Under the pieces are notes generated by a model. That model searched no databases. It saw only the letters and a program-made list of their open reading frames with translations, and was not told where the DNA came from. From the NCBI RefSeq assembly GCF_003286085.1, contig NW_020825294.1, positions 11,368,501 through 11,432,500 on the forward strand: a stretch of 64,000 bases of DNA. The letters are read 5' to 3'. Made by a program: the position numbers and the translations under genes. Below are positions 11,601-25,859 of this stretch, in pieces (the stretch's first letter is position 1; every line of letters begins with the position of its first letter). Origin of the DNA: Drosophila persimilis (taxonomy: Eukaryota > Arthropoda > Insecta > Diptera > Drosophilidae).

Positions 11601-14600
11601 AGAAGTAGGTATACAACAGCCAGCCATCCACTTAACCCCGAATCGCATTTCGCCAGCTTCCTCTCGCATCTTAATCAACCTTTAAGTCATCCTCTCGAAT
11701 CACCACAGGACACTCTGGCCAACCAGCAACCGCAACCTTTAAGCACAAACTTTCAGACCCCTATTTTCGTGCTGGGCCGGAGCTCGGCCATAGGAGCAGG
11801 GCGTGGCAAATATTATCAGTGTAATGTTGCATGGAGCCACAGCCGTCCACAGCCGTCCACAGCAATCTATCAACAGGAAAGCAGATAGCCCTTTGTGCAG
11901 GTGGCCAAAGTGTCGTCGGGCCTCCAGCTCTGGCTAGGATGGGTACGGCAGGGATAAGGACGGCGCCGCAATGAAGAACGCATGACAGAGTTGCCAAATG
12001 CAGCAGTGGTGGCTACCAATCTGCAATCATCTCCTGTTGCCTGCTGCTGATGATGCCAATAAAGTGCCTTTTGTTGTTAATGTCGATAATGATGTATCCT
12101 CCTCGGCTGTAAAATGAGCTTTAACCCAAGGCATGCCCCTAAAATAGGGACTACCCGTAGACAATGTCAGAAACGACTTCTTTATTTGACATCTTAGTGG
12201 AAATTGTGCGCTAACCTTCAACCCTTTTTGTTCGCAGTTAGTCAAAGTTTATGACTTTTCCATGCAAATCGACTTGATCCTAAGCCATTTGCTGACCATT
12301 TACTAATGTCTTGAGCACACTTCTGGTTAATTTATGAGATTCTCAAACCAAAACTTAATTCAATGAAATGTTCAAACTACCCATTTCGTGGATATTCATT
12401 CGGCATTTAATTTCACGACAATTATGCATTTTCGCTGTTGTGAAAGTTCACAATGTTCATTTAATTTGTATTTATTTATTCATATGGCAAGCGTTTTATT
12501 ACATTGCTATGACAACGCGTTCATGAACGAACTTTCCGGAAAATGAGGCATACGATACGGGAGATGTAGTTGAAAACTTCACAGTCAATATGCACTTAAT
12601 TTAAATTTCCAAAGAAAACTGGTAGGATTTCAGTAGATATTTTATAGGGATTTCAGATGAGCTTCGAAGCAGTGAAATCTGAGGAAATGAAATTATTCTA
12701 TTGTGCGAATAATTGTCTAGAATTGCATTCATTTAAGCCCAGTTTCCAGGCTTTATGAGAGTATTCCCTGCTAGCATTTATCCAATTTTTTTTTTAACTC
12801 TCTGTTAATGTAAGAAATTTTTGCATGCATGTATTACAAGCAGCGAACAACGGCAACTGCAGCATCGGTCGTCGTCATTCTGCAGTTGCAACAATAATAA
12901 AATTCTTTAATGTAAAAACAGACAAGAGGAGAGACATAATAAAAATATATACACGCAGATACATCGCCACATGAGTATAAATATATAATATTTTATATGG
13001 CGGCTTTCCAAATGTTCAGAGTTGCATTTTTTTTACGCTCCCACGTCCACGCACAAAAGTTTGCACTCCCCACTCGATCACGCCCCATTCGTCTGTCCGG
13101 GCATCATGTGTTCAGACCATGCCATGCTATCCTGTCCCATCCCGTCCCATACCAGTCCATCCATGGTCTGGGCAGGGCGCATGCAAATGAAGTTATCCTG
13201 CGGTTATTTGTGGCTGTCGTTATGATGTCAGTGAGGAGCAGAGTGCGGGCGCAGCAGATAGGGATGGGGATGGTGCAACAGGATATGTACGTGGTTCGCA
13301 GTTGGCTTGCCATTGATTAAAGCTTAATTGAATTTAAACTCAAGTCGAGAACTTTAAGGATTAATTACAATATCCCGGGACAGGGCCATATCAATGAAAT
13401 TGATGAGTCTCGCCATTCTTTGGCCAACATTTCAGCCGCAATCGTCTTACCTCTTACCCAGCACGCAAGCCGATAAGGACACGACATCAGGTTATACATA
13501 TGCACTGCCAAAAAAAGCTTCGTAGGTACATATCTCTTGCACAAACGGGACTTACTAAAACATATAGTAAGAAAATTAATGAATGGAGTGGTCAGAAAAT
13601 ACACTTATTTGAAGAACTCCAAACTCTTTAGTATAAGTATTCAGTAATTTGGCTCATGCTAGGGGTTTTTTCCAAAGTGTAGTTTCTGCTTTCAGATATA
13701 TCGTGTATATCTGCAAGTATGTTGGAGCAATGTTTCGTTTAAACCTAATTAATTATGGCAATTAATTGCAAAATGCATTTGCCTTGGCCAAAGCCAACAT
13801 TCCACACCCCGATTCCAGCCAGCCCCATAACCCATGAAGGAACCCATACCAACGGCCATGCCCACAGACAACTGACAATTGACCGACTTTTGCCGCAAGG
13901 CTGTCGACTGTTTATTCTGGGCGGCTCGTTTCCTCCTTCGGACTCCTGGGCTTTGGGTGTCATACGAGAAGGTCGACGTGATTAGATAATGAAATGTGAA
14001 ACTGATAATTGTCCAAGCGGCTAAAGAGAATGGGAATAAATACTTGGCTTTCGACATTGTTTGTCTTGACATTAGTCTGGCCAGGCATTGTGTCAGCCGA
14101 ACGGATTTAAATCTTCAGGACATGATGGAGAACGGACGTAAATTTGAACTTGCTCTCAAAGACCATTTTGGAAACGAAAGCTTAGATTGGGAATGAAAAC
14201 TAATCATTCCTAGTCGAGGACCTGTTTTCTAAGTAACACTAACACGATGCCAGGTTAGAGGACCGGTGACTCCCATTTGTTGTGTCAATCTGATGGTGTG
14301 GTATGCATTTTTTATCACAAAGGACAATTAATAAAAATGTATATATGAATATAAAAAGTGTGTATATAATTAATTGAAAGTTATTTCATATATTGAGATA
14401 TGAAAACATTTTCAAAAATGTTTAAACTATTTTTTAATAAATAAATACTCATGGTAAAGTTTGAAAACATCATTTGATTTGTTAATTTATTTGCTCAGTG
14501 GGATTGAAGAGAGACGCTAGGTAGTCGTAGCTATAATATCTTATGGATGAATTTAAAGAATGTTCTTGCTACCCCACAATACCATACGAAAACATAAGCT

Positions 14601-17600
14601 CCGCACTTCCAAAGCAAAAAGAACACTTTTCCAGGAGAGATCAACCTTCACCTTGATACCCGACGTTCCTTTTTCCGGAGCTGCTGTCTCTGGTCGGAAA
14701 TTAATACACTTCCGGCTTGGGGTCGGCCGTCGCATTACTCAAAATGTGTTTGCACCCCTATGCCCCCGCACATAGACATAAAAATTAATTTGTTTTTGCA
14801 GCCAACACTACGTCGGGCTGCCGGAAGCACGTTGTAATCAACCGACAAATAAATTAACACTTACAAGACTAGGGTCAGGGGCAGCGTCGGCGGCAGGGAG
14901 TAGGCAAAATAGGGCGCAAAAGATCGGCGGCTCGCTGTTCGAATTTTTACGAGCGAAGCGCCTGGCAAATTGAGTTTTTTTTTTGGAATTTCTGACCTTT
15001 TCATTTGATTTCCGTTTATGACTAACCTTGTGTACATTTTTTCAATATTTTTTCGGTCCTGGTCCTGGTATTTAATTTTTATGAGCCAGACAGGGTTCAG
15101 CGTTGTCTGCGGAAAATAAATGTTTTTTAATATGCGGAGCGCGTCACGTTTGGCGGCATTTTTCAATAAGCAATTTATGCGACAAGTGGGTTGCTGGGTT
15201 GGAACAAGTAAATATTGAATTCGCGGGGTGGCACAGAAATACAAGGAAAATATCACCCAATAAATGATTAATTTTTGGGGTGCCAAAGGGTTGGGTGACA
15301 GGAATTTAAAAAGTAATGGGGTACAAGTTCGAAAAATTATCCTTTTCTCTTTATTTATCGAACAAAAGTAATTCATTTGGAATACAAAGCAAAAAGATTT
15401 CTGGATCTATAAGTATACAAATATAGATGTATGTATAACGGTATATATATAATATATATAAGCAGAATGAAGCCATAAAATATGCCCAAATTAAATTTTT
15501 AATAGATCCTTTATTATTTTTACCGAGGAAAATTCAATTAAAAAGGGTTATCAATATGGATTTTGTACCAAAAAAAAACCACAAACCACAAAAAATGCGA
15601 ATTTCGCCAATTGTATTACTACTAATATGATAATTTAGAACATCTAGAAATGGATTTCTTTGGTTTTATATTGGGGTAAAGGCCATGATTATACTGCATG
15701 GCTGACTCATTTCAGACCATTTATATTGTATCTACCAGTAAAATAGCAATCGGTTGATCCTATTTTGAGGGTCCAACTTATATGTATGCTTCCTGCAAAA
15801 AAATCAGTTGGCGGTCTAAAGTTTAATCTTAATGGCTTAAAATCTGATGCAATAGTTGGCCTAAACGCAGACAGGAGTGACGGACAATGCAAGATTCTCT
15901 TTTATCTTTATATTTTTTTATATCTGGTTTATTTACTGCGTGGAGCTTATCCCACGAAAAATTAACAAAAATGTTACCTATTAACTCCCACAGCGAATTG
16001 CTGCTGAACGAATTTAATGTTGATCCAACAAACGCTTTCTGCTATGCGGAAATAATAGTTTGAGGGCAACCAACGCCCAACCAACCCACCGACAGAGATG
16101 GTGGATGGCACATTCTCCCACAGCCCACCACCAATTACAAGCCAAAAACTAGCCGCAACAACAACAGACACGGCCGGCAAGCAACAACCAACAAGCAACA
16201 GTGCTACGAAAAGATGCTTACAATGTCGACGTAGCGTACATTAGGCTTAATTATAGGCAAACAGAGACAAACGAAGCGAATGGCCGAGAGAGGACGGGAG
16301 AGGACCGGCCCACCAGTGTTCATAGCTTCTGCTGCACTGCCGATGTTGCGGGTTTCAACCCGTTTTCGAAACGTCACTTGCATAACTCACGGACGAGCTG
16401 ATGTGACCGAAGGACAGGGCAAAGTTTTGGCCTTTAATTTTGAAACCCTGCAACGGTCACACTGGCCAACGGGACAGGGAGTGAGATGGGTGTTTAGGTT
16501 TCCCCCCACGTACATGAGTGTTTGTCACTTGCTGTTGCTGTTCCTGGTTCTGGAATCGTCGTTGTTGGTGGTGTTGTGCAATGCAAAACTTTTCCTGCAT
16601 CTGCATCCTCTGCGGCTTACTTGCCGTTGCCGTTGCCGTTGTCGTTGTCGAAACTACTTTCGACCCCATTCCTCCCTCTCTGGCACTCGTCCTCGCTCTG
16701 GTGTGACTTTACCACTGTTGTTGCTTGTGTGCCTCATTAGGGCATTAATCATAAGCCGAAGAAATACTTTCCTGGAGGGTGTGCCCGGTCACGATTGTAC
16801 CACTTTAATGGCATCACGTCGACCATCTCAATTTCTTTCACTCGGTTTGCACAAAAATATGAGAGCAAATTGCCCACACACAATCACATACCCTTCGAGG
16901 AGGGCATGTGGAACATTTTCTTACGAGATTTTGTTAAATGGAAAGGTACAGCAGTGAAAGCATGTGAAGAGGGTGAAATATGCCAAGATTTAAAGAAAAC
17001 TACCTTTTATAGTAATATTTGGATTATTTAGCAATACTGAAAAATTCCTAATATCTGGTATTATTTTATGAAGAATTGATTCAGCGCACTGTGGGAGAAA
17101 TTACCAATCTAGTACGAACTCGAAATTGCAAATTGTTTTTGGCGGAATCAATATAGAATTCTTCCAAGAGATTTCAGCTCTTTTTTTATATTCTTATAAG
17201 CTTGTTTTCTACATCTTTCAGTAATGTTATAGTCAATACTTCAGTAGCTAGGCTTTCTCCTGCTATATTGGTCACTTCACCCACTGTTGAAGGATATTAA
17301 AAAAAAAAATTCAATCATATTGTCCCAACAATTCTTATGTAATACTTGTACAGAGTAGAGTACTTCGTTTTCGGTCTATCAAGGCCTCGAAATTTCTTTA
17401 TTATTTGTAGCATACTTTCGTGGGTCGCCGGCTAATTGTTTTCCAGCTTGTTGCTCGACTGCCTCCTTCTCCCTCATCATTCTTAAATGCTTTATTACTC
17501 ACACACATCACCCACCTACTCGCACACATACATAAAGTAACCCATACTCGTACACTCTCCGACACACACACACTCAAATTGGCCGTCGACGGCAATAAAA

Positions 17601-17701
17601 ATTAAATAAAACGCATTCGCTTCCTACAAATTTCTTAATGTTGTTTGGTTGTTTGTGGGTGCCTCTGGTGTATATGTGACAAGTCCTTTTGTTGCTGTTG
17701 T
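5619..17701. other. Long non-coding region, no intact gene seen
   Basis: About 12 kb of AT-rich sequence with many simple-sequence tracts and only chance open frames. The longest, at 14861-15376 (-) and 16280-16957 (+), have no recognisable domains, and their composition follows local T-rich or C/T-rich DNA. No tRNA, rRNA or transposon coding sequence was recognised. It may be intergenic or the 5' intronic territory of the downstream channel gene. Confidence 0.45.
7631..7692. repeat. Imperfect CT microsatellite
   Basis: Pyrimidine-only tract of CTCTCT units broken by single G, T and C interruptions. The complementary strand is a GAGA tract. Confidence 0.85.
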
Positions 17702-17760
17702 CTTAATACCCTTGCGAAGGGTACTATGAATGTAGAAATGAATCATCTCGGGCCCCCAAA
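17702..17760 (+). mobile_element. Possible end of a TTAA-type MITE
   Basis: The sequence begins CTTAATACCCTTG, identical for 13 bases to the terminal repeat of the element at 48670-48828. It then forms a short palindrome (TACCCTT, GCG, AAGGGTA). No matching right end was found, so the element may be truncated. The right boundary given here is arbitrary. Confidence 0.3.
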
Positions 17761-18589
17761 TTGTATACACATTCTTGATCTGCATTAAAACGGGTTGTGT
17801 TTTCCATCCATTTCCAACTTTTTTATATGATAGTCACTCAATTAATGTCATGTCGGAGTCGGAAAAGACAAGATCAGATCACTATATCATAGCTTTGATG
17901 ATCAAAAGATAATATGCATTAGCTTCTTTGGGAATGATCGGTCTTTAAAAGTATGTAATCTTCGGCTTTCGAAACTATCCTTCTGTTTTCTTGTTCTGTT
18001 GTTGTTTCATTTTTTATTTTTCTTCTTTTTTGGCACTTGTGTGCGCTGCTGTGGTTTTTTCCTCCGGTCTTTGTCATTTCCTTCTGGGAGGGCGTGTCGC
18101 CCTCGCGGGACTTGACATTTATAGCAGGGACATTAAAAGTCAAGAGTGGCAGACGGGGCTGGGGCTGATGGGGGTTTGGGGTCACACGTGAGGACATGTA
18201 TGTATCTGTACCAATTGTGTGTGAGTGTGTGTGGTATAAAGTCACATAAGGTTTGTCTGGGGCATCATAAATATCAGAGCGTAGGTAGGCAGAGAGAGGT
18301 AGGCAATTATTTAATTAATTAGCTGGGAATAATGAACCTGGATTTGACAGTGTGACCTTCGCCAATGATGGACACAAAATACTATACACCGCTGAAGATC
18401 TTTCCCTGAGCTTCCCTGAAAGAATTCCATGAAAAACAGGATGTGAATTAAACAGATTTTGAATTAAGCCTTCCACTCAGTCAGATCAGCAAAATTTTGC
18501 ATCGGGATATTGCCATATATTTAGCTCGGTATCCAGTGTGACCAGTTACTCATGCTCCACGGTTACAATAAAAAGTCAAATTTGATATG
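17761..18589. other. Non-coding stretch
   Basis: Nothing recognisable apart from GT-rich and T-rich simple sequence around 17990-18240. Confidence 0.4.
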
Positions 18590-18870
18590 AAAGCAAGCCG
18601 AAATGTATTATTTGTGAGCGCTGTACCGTAGGAAGCGAAATTTTGAAATGCAAATAAAAGCGCACGTTAAAAGCGTTGAGAACATCGCAAGGCAGAAAAG
18701 ACGCTTTGCCACAATTCTACGGAAATAATTGTTGCATTATTAAGAAATGAAACTGGCCATAAATTGGAGCCAAAATACTTAGGACCTTATACAGTACTAT
18801 CAGTAGAAGATAACAACAATATTTGTATTAAAGACAATAGAAATAAAATTTGTTTACATTTTTCCATTTA
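18590..18870 (+). mobile_element. Remnant of an LTR-retrotransposon integrase C-terminus
   Basis: One frame reads a stretch with the pattern KLEPKYLGPYTVLSV at about 18767-18811, typical of the C-terminal end of retrotransposon integrases, and ends in TAA before an A-rich tract. The sequence upstream is broken by stops and shifts. No LTR was recognised. It is an old, non-functional fragment lying directly beside a Helentron-like copy. Confidence 0.35.
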
Positions 18871-18907
18871 AAAAAAAAAAAAAAATTAGAATAATAAATA
18901 AAAAAAA

Positions 18908-19235
18908 ACGAGGGGGAACGTTGTGAGTTGCTGCGGACACCGCAACTCTACAGTTATACCCGATACTTAGTCAGTATGGCTCTCCTCCGGCAGACGCCGC
19001 GAATATTAAACGACACACCAAAGAGTGCGTGCGAGAGAGACAGAAAATCAGTCTGAGCGTGACGTCGGGCGCTGCGTAGCCACTGAAAATTGTTTTTTTT
19101 TCTTTTCGGCTATAAAAATTATCCGATCTGATCCAAATTCAGCAACTGGATAGATATGGTCATTAGTTCTCTAGAATCTGCAATATTGTGGATGCAACAG
19201 ATTCTCGTCCTTTGTGGGGGCGGAAGTGGGCGGTG
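18908..19235 (+). mobile_element. Helentron/DINE-1-like repeat, copy A (3'-truncated)
   Basis: Starts ACGAGGGGGAACGTTG, like copies B and C. It keeps the hairpin (GTTGCTGCGG, AC, ACCGCAAC), the TATACCCGATAC subterminal repeat and the GAGAGAGACAGAAAATCAG block. Similarity to the full copies stops after the CGTCCTTTGTGGGGGCGG block at about 19235, so the right half with the TCGGGTATA end is missing. Confidence 0.75.
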
Positions 19236-22200
19236 TGCGATGTAATATGATCACACTTGAGTGTAGCGGGCACAATCAAAGCAGTGCCAGCATATCCGTG
19301 GGAACCGATGGGAACTGACCAAGATATATAACGCTTGTGCATACCACACTCCGTCGAATGGCAACGTTCCCGTTGCCTTACATACATATGTATTCACTTA
19401 TATGTATGTATGTTGTATACATTTACATATGTACAGCGCTGACTCTGGCATCTCTGCCGAAGCAGCGACCAGCCTTTCATTTACGTTAGCCCCTAAGAAC
19501 TTCGATCAAAATAAAAACTCAGCCAAAAGGTCTAATAATTTCATTACATTCCCATTACAAATGGATATATTGACAACACTGACACGCACCGCTTTACTAA
19601 ATGTTTTTTTCTGGAGTCATTTGCACATATTAATATTGGTTTTCCACTTATTTTAGGGGGTTCATTATTTATTGGTAAAACTTCGATGACCGCTGTGCAA
19701 ACATTGATGTCGCCGATGCTTCTGCTTCAAAATGAATTTACCAACAGGACTAGACAGGGACAAGTAAAAGGTAAGAAGTATATTTGTATTTGTATTTAAA
19801 CATCTCTTAAACTCTCTGTCGACAAATGAGCTCTGATTGAGTTGCCTTCGTAATCGCCCTGCGTTGGTGTGCGTGGCCGAGTTCATATATCAGATCTTGT
19901 GCATCCATACATATGTATGTATATACATGTGCACTTGTACTGTGTTAATTAAAATCCAAATGCGACTTTTAATTGAAATTAACCTGAGTGGAAATCAGCA
20001 TTGGCCATTCTCGTTTGCACTGACATCTGGGTGAGGTTCAAATTGCAATGCATAAATCACAAAATAATCAGACATTTACCGTCACTGTTCGGGTCGGGTT
20101 GGGTGTGTTGCAAGGGGAGAGAGATATCAATCTCGCAAGCCAATTGTCAATTGGGTGCATTACAATATCGAAATCTGGCAAATATTTCCGTTTCGATTCG
20201 TATGGCCGATACGGGCGACGGACCAACTGCCAACCCTCTATTCTGGGCGGCATAAATACTTAAAATTGTATGTACATTTTGCTGCAGGCTCTACCAGTCG
20301 CCCCTCCTCAAATTGCACACAATTACAAAATGCTATGCGTGTGTATGCAATGAAAATTGATTTATCACGCACACAGCATTTACGGTCACGCATCCAACAT
20401 AAATTTTCATTCACTGTCTTTTTCGGAAGCAGTGGGCCGCATTGTTTTCCCTGTTGCTGCTCTTGCTGCTAGGGTATCTGAGGCGTTGGAAAATTGTTTT
20501 GTGCGCAGCATAAATTGCAATTCCATATATAACCAACAAGGCTTTAGCCGATCCGCACACACAAATAACCGTCAGTGTAGGCGGTTCTCATCCGGAGTGT
20601 AAAATAAAATGATGGCATTGTTTTTGGCTGGGCACTAAATAACAATAAAATTGGAGGAGTATTGCAGAGAGTATTTACAAGTACTTTGCGGTTAAGCAAG
20701 ACAGCTCATAAAATATTGTAGGTACATACATATGTATTGCGTTGGCTTATATTAATGGCTTACGGAGCATCCCATATTGACATTTTCCGTGAGTTATAAA
20801 TATATGTACAGATGTACATATATGTGTATTGAATAATACCGCATGTTTTTTGAGTAACGATTTCACTAGCTTGTATTGTGACTCTTTTGATTAACATTAA
20901 ATTGCTTTGACCCCTATTGTCTACCAAACACCGTTTCTTATATTCTCAAACTCAAGCAAGAACGTGGCGTGGTGCCTAAAGCCTTCTTAGATCCCAAAAA
21001 GCGACGTACGGAATGCCGCACAGCCATAGCTGACCCCCAGTGACAGCAGAGCACGAGCAGTGACGATTGGAGTTATAATAGCCCATATTACATGGGAGAT
21101 TTGCATGCCAAAAATTCATTAGCACTTTAACAATGACAATTTATGTTGTACACATTAGGTGCACCCGCCCACCATCATGCCACCCGTCCCAATACGCACC
21201 GACCGATTACCCACCGCAAAATTCAGTTCAGTAGCCTCACAGACGGATATTAGATTACATGCCAGTCGTAATTATTGCTTCCTGAGGTAACAATGCGCAT
21301 TGCATAATACATTTTGGATGAATGCTTTCGTATGTTGGACTCTGAGTGCATAGATTGCCAATTACAATTCATTTAACTGATTCATAAGGCCATAGTAAAT
21401 TTCAATTTTAACAACCAGAGACCACGACAGAGAAAAGGTACATAAATCACAGAGGAGTGGAATATTAAGTATACGCCACCGATAGTCTTCAGTGGACACT
21501 TCACTTTGCTTTCGGCCGTCTTCAGTGAATGTCTCCCCAGAGGCCACTAAACAAATTAGCGTTAATTTAATGACAGACATTTTCGCCCTTTTCTTACAGT
21601 CTTACACAATTTATAGGTTTCCACAGTAGATGGGAGGCTAGCCTGGCCGTCTTTTTTCCAGCCTTAGCAGGACTCTACTCTTAAGCGATGCCGAGACCAT
21701 AAATTTCATTTGATTTTCTTCCAAAATGTTAGCCTGCAATGTCAGCACCAACTGTTGCGTGGGCGTGGCACGGTCCTGAATGGCAATGATGGCGACGAAA
21801 ATGAACTTGTCGCACGGAATGTTCGATAGAAGGCGATGCTGCTGAAATTTATAATTTAAAGCTGAAAATTACGCAAGTTGTGGACAAGCGTCGGACTAAG
21901 GGGTTTTTAAGCAAACTTTTTTTACACCCTCTATGGAACTATGTTTAAATGTTTCTTTAAAGTGTTTCATGGACCTCTTGAATTTTAGAAAGGATTATTT
22001 GAAATCAACGAAACTTTTTGTAAAATCATAAAACTCCATCAGGCAGTGATCATAAACCGACTAATCATTTTCGGTTCTTCGAGACAATCGCTTCAATTGA
22101 AAAAACAACGGAAAATGCTCATGAAATATGAAAAAATGATTTTGATTTTGAATCGACTCATGACCAATACCTGCAGGCAGGCTGCAGATTCAAATTCCAA

Positions 22201-24774
22201 AGCGAATTGCCTTCACTCACATTGAAGAATATTGTATGAGTAAGAGTATATATAGCACTAGCACCATCGCTTGCATAGTGGCTGCCGCCAAAAGTGGCAT
22301 CCAAGTTTCTGCACCACACCATTCCCGCCACCCATAAGCTCTCTGCCCCCACTGGCATGTAAATAATAAATCTGTTGCAATTCTTTGGACAGACAAGCCA
22401 GTGGGGCAACATTCCCAGACAGAGAAGACAGGCTGACTGCATTTTAGATGCTGCTGCTGCTTCTGCTTGTGCTACTGCTGATGCTCCTGACTGCCCTGGC
22501 TGATGTTCTACTTAAAAATCGTGACTGGGCTGCAATATTCAAACAATTTGACATGCATATTTTAAACTTTGCTTAGCAGCCAGAAAATTAAATAGCAGAA
22601 AACGTACGAAAATTGAAATGCAACGCCGCCACTTTTCCAACAACAGGAACAACTTTCAATGTCCAAAATTTTTGAAAAAAAAGAAAAAAATGGAAAAATA
22701 TTTATAAGGGAAAAATATAGAAGTTTTTGAAAGCATTTTTTGCACAGGTGTGCACGAAAATGCTTCGCACCTTCTCAGTTGGGCGGGCTCCTTTGGCAGT
22801 TGCTTAGTTCCTTAGTTCGGCAGAGAGTTTTCTGCTCAGCTGACAGGGTGAACCATCCACAAATTTCTATTTGCGGGTTGCTGCTGCTGCTGTTCTTTTT
22901 TCTACAGGGGCTCCTGCTGTACATAAGTTCTGCTTCCCTTTACAGAAAACTTTTTGCATACAACTAATGTGCACTTCCGCTTTCTGCGCGCCATTTTCTT
23001 TTCAGCTTCCCCATCCCCTCCGAATACTCCTCTGCGCCACAACACTCACCGTGCAAAGAAGTTGAGGAAGGACCGAAAAATATGCGTTGTGTACGTTATT
23101 ATTTTGTGCTTCGAACTTTTGCTTGCCAAGAAAGGTATCGAGGGGAGGGTTCGGCTCTTGCAAGTGCTGGATGAGTGCAGAGATGCGTGTATTTATTGCC
23201 AAAGTTTGTGCAGCCCTCCAGGGGATATACTCGAATAGGGCCAGCGAAAAAGTTCAATTGGAAACGTTGACGGAACAAATTTATCTGAAAGCATTCTCAT
23301 TGAAATTCTTTTTTAATTATTGCCAATGTGTGAAGTGTATGTCTGAATGGTGTTGCAATTTTGAAGCAATTCATAACAAATTAAACTGACAATTGATAAA
23401 TTTGTGGAGGGGGAAAGGAAACTAGCAGAATAACAGAACATCACCGAAGTCGTATAATAATAAGCAACATAAGAGAACTTTAAGAATGGCCTGTTTTCTG
23501 AGTGAAGTTTTATTAAAGCTTTGTCTTAGCTATTCAAAATTGTGAGACGCTATGAAGGAAGCATACAATCAAAAATATTCCATTTCTTTCTAATAGGAAT
23601 TTTAAATTTTTAGAAAACAAACACTCTAAAAGAAACAGAAATCTCACTGAGTGAGAAGACACTGACAGAGGAGGAGGATGAGCATCCTGCAGGCAAACAT
23701 ATTTAGGCCAATGGAACGATATTTCTAGCACCTGGCGAGGAATGCAGTAGTTGGTGTGAGATGCAGATAAACGAACTCAATGAAGATTCAAGCCCATCTC
23801 CGGCTCTGCCTCTTATGCATGTTAAACAAAACAATCAAGGCACGCATATTCCAACTCCTACTCCCGTCCCCCGTTCCCCGTCGCCCTCCTGGCAAGTCCC
23901 CAATGTGGAATGGAGTCGGAATGGAGACGTGGCCAATACGAGTGTCTGTGTGGTTAGTCAATAAAAATGCTGCCCAAATGGAATTAACACGCACTCGACC
24001 AGATCACCAGCTGCAGCAAACGAATCTCAGGTCGGTCTGCCTTTTTCCTACCCGCCCGCTTCTGCAGCACATCTACTCCACATTGTCACAAAACACTTTG
24101 TCTCACTTAATTTTTTCCCATCCAGGTTTTTTCGTTTGCTTTGCTTCGACTCCGCTCTGCTCTGCTTTACTTTTTGTAGTTTTCGTTTTGTCGTTTCTCG
24201 TTTTTACTGCCTGCTGTTGCGATGCGGCAAACAATTTCAATTTAAATTGCCAGCTTTGCTTACCTTTTTGCCGTGCTCTGGGCACACTTATCAGTGTCAA
24301 TAAAAGTCCAAGGGGAACGCTTCTGCCAAAGGAAGTAGCCCCCCCAATGGAGGGACAGAAGGCGCAAGAAGCAGAGCCAGCTGTGACGCATGCAGCTGAA
24401 AAAAGTGCAAGTCGGAGCGGATGTGGGAGCACGAGTATATGATGGCCTGGAATAGGCGCGGGAACGGGAACAGGAATGAACACCTACACGGACACGGACT
24501 GTTGCCCACATGAATGCTGCTCCAACTACAACTTGGGCTTAAAGTGACCGAGCGGAATGTGGTTGGTTGAAAAAAATGATTGCTAGAGAGACACTACAGG
24601 CGAAAGAGTGTGACTGCTGACTGAAGCTTAGAAACTTTTTACTAGACCCATTTCTATATCCTGTAAATTAGTGAACCCTGACATTAAATTGTTACTAGAC
24701 TAGACTGTTAATGACTATTCAAAATTGATAGTGGTTATGGTATCTAAGGAAATAGTTACTAATACAAACTAGTA
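19236..24774. other. Long non-coding region, no gene seen
   Basis: AT-rich DNA without recognisable exons. Overlapping open frames at 23780-24483 on both strands look accidental (pyrimidine-rich sequence, no motifs). Several ACATACATATGTATG-type palindromic tracts occur near 19380-19430 and 19905-19930. Confidence 0.45.
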
Positions 24775-25714
24775 ACGAGGGGGAACGTTGTGAGTTGCTG
24801 CGGACACCGCAACTCTACAGTTATACCCGATACTAAGTCAGTATGGCTCTCCTCCGGCAGAAGCCGCAAATATTAAACGACACGACAAAGAGTGCGTGCG
24901 AGAGAGACAGAAAATCAGTCTGAGCGTGACGTCGGGCGCTGCGTAGCCAGTGCAAATTAATTTGTTCCTTTTGGCTATAAAAATTATCTGATCTGATCCA
25001 GATCCAGCAATCTGATAGATATGGTCGTTATCTATGATTCTGATTTTTAGTTTTCTCGAATCTGCAATATTGTGGATGCAACAGATTTTCGTCCTTTGTG
25101 GTGGCGGAAGGGGGTGGGGCGAAATTTTGACATATACGTTTTATAGTGACATCTTAAAGGAGTTTGTATACCAAATTTGGTTACTCTAGCCTTAATAGTC
25201 TCTGAGATTTGGGGTTCCCCCAGATTTTCGTCCTTTGCGGGGGCGGAAGGGGGTGTGTCGAAATTTTGACACAAAACGATCAAGGTCCGATATCACAGGA
25301 GTATGGATACCAAATTTGGTTGCTCTAGCTCTTATGGGTTCTGAGATCCTTGAACTCATATTTTGCAATTGGCAAAACCGACCATGAAACCTGTATGTTA
25401 GAGAGAGACAGAGCGAGAAAGAATGAAATTGTTTTCTTGATTCTGGCTATAATAATTATTTTTGTAGCAGTGACATATCACAGAAGTCTGGATCCAAAAC
25501 ATCGTTGCTCTAGCTCTTATAGTCTTTGAGCACTAGGCGCTGAAGGGGACGGACGGACGGACAGACAGACAGGGCTCAATCGACTCGGCTATTGATGCTG
25601 ATCAAGAATATATATACTTTATGGGGTCGGAAACGCTTCCTTCTGGACGTTACACACATCCACTTTCACCACAAATCTAATATACCCCAATACTCATTTT
25701 GAGTATCGGGTATA
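24775..25714 (+). mobile_element. Helentron/DINE-1-like repeat, copy B (near full length)
   Basis: A 940-bp element starting ACGAGGGGGAACG and ending GAGTATCGGGTATA. The motif TATACCCGATAC about 45 bp inside the left end is the inverse of the right end (GTATCGGGTATA), giving subterminal inverted repeats. A short hairpin follows the left end. A GGACGGACGGACAGACAGAC microsatellite lies at about 25550-25571, before the conserved block that ends with GAATATATATACTTTATGGGG. There is no coding capacity. These traits (hairpin, subterminal repeats, internal microsatellite, no transposase) are those of non-autonomous Helentron elements such as DINE-1 or the obscura-group ISY type. Confidence 0.8.
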
Positions 25715-25859
25715 AAAAGGCACTGAAATCGAATAGTACGAATATGTGCTCCTTGGCATGTCTGTCAGAAACTGTGTGGTTCATTCTTGGTTCATTTGGT
25801 TTATCATGCAGTGAACATATAATATAATATTATATCAATTTAAGTGCATTTTTTCGCAC

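Noticed and set aside
14861-15376. 171-codon minus-strand open frame with an ATG
   Set aside because: No recognisable domain, composition follows the local AT-rich DNA, and no splice or promoter context. Probably chance.
16280-16957. 225-codon plus-strand open frame
   Set aside because: Contains runs from CCGTTG/GTTGTC repeats and T-rich DNA (Cys-Arg and Leu runs), overlaps other frames and has no motif.
23780-24483. Overlapping 220- and 126-codon open frames on opposite strands
   Set aside because: Mutual shadows in pyrimidine-rich sequence; neither resembles a known protein.
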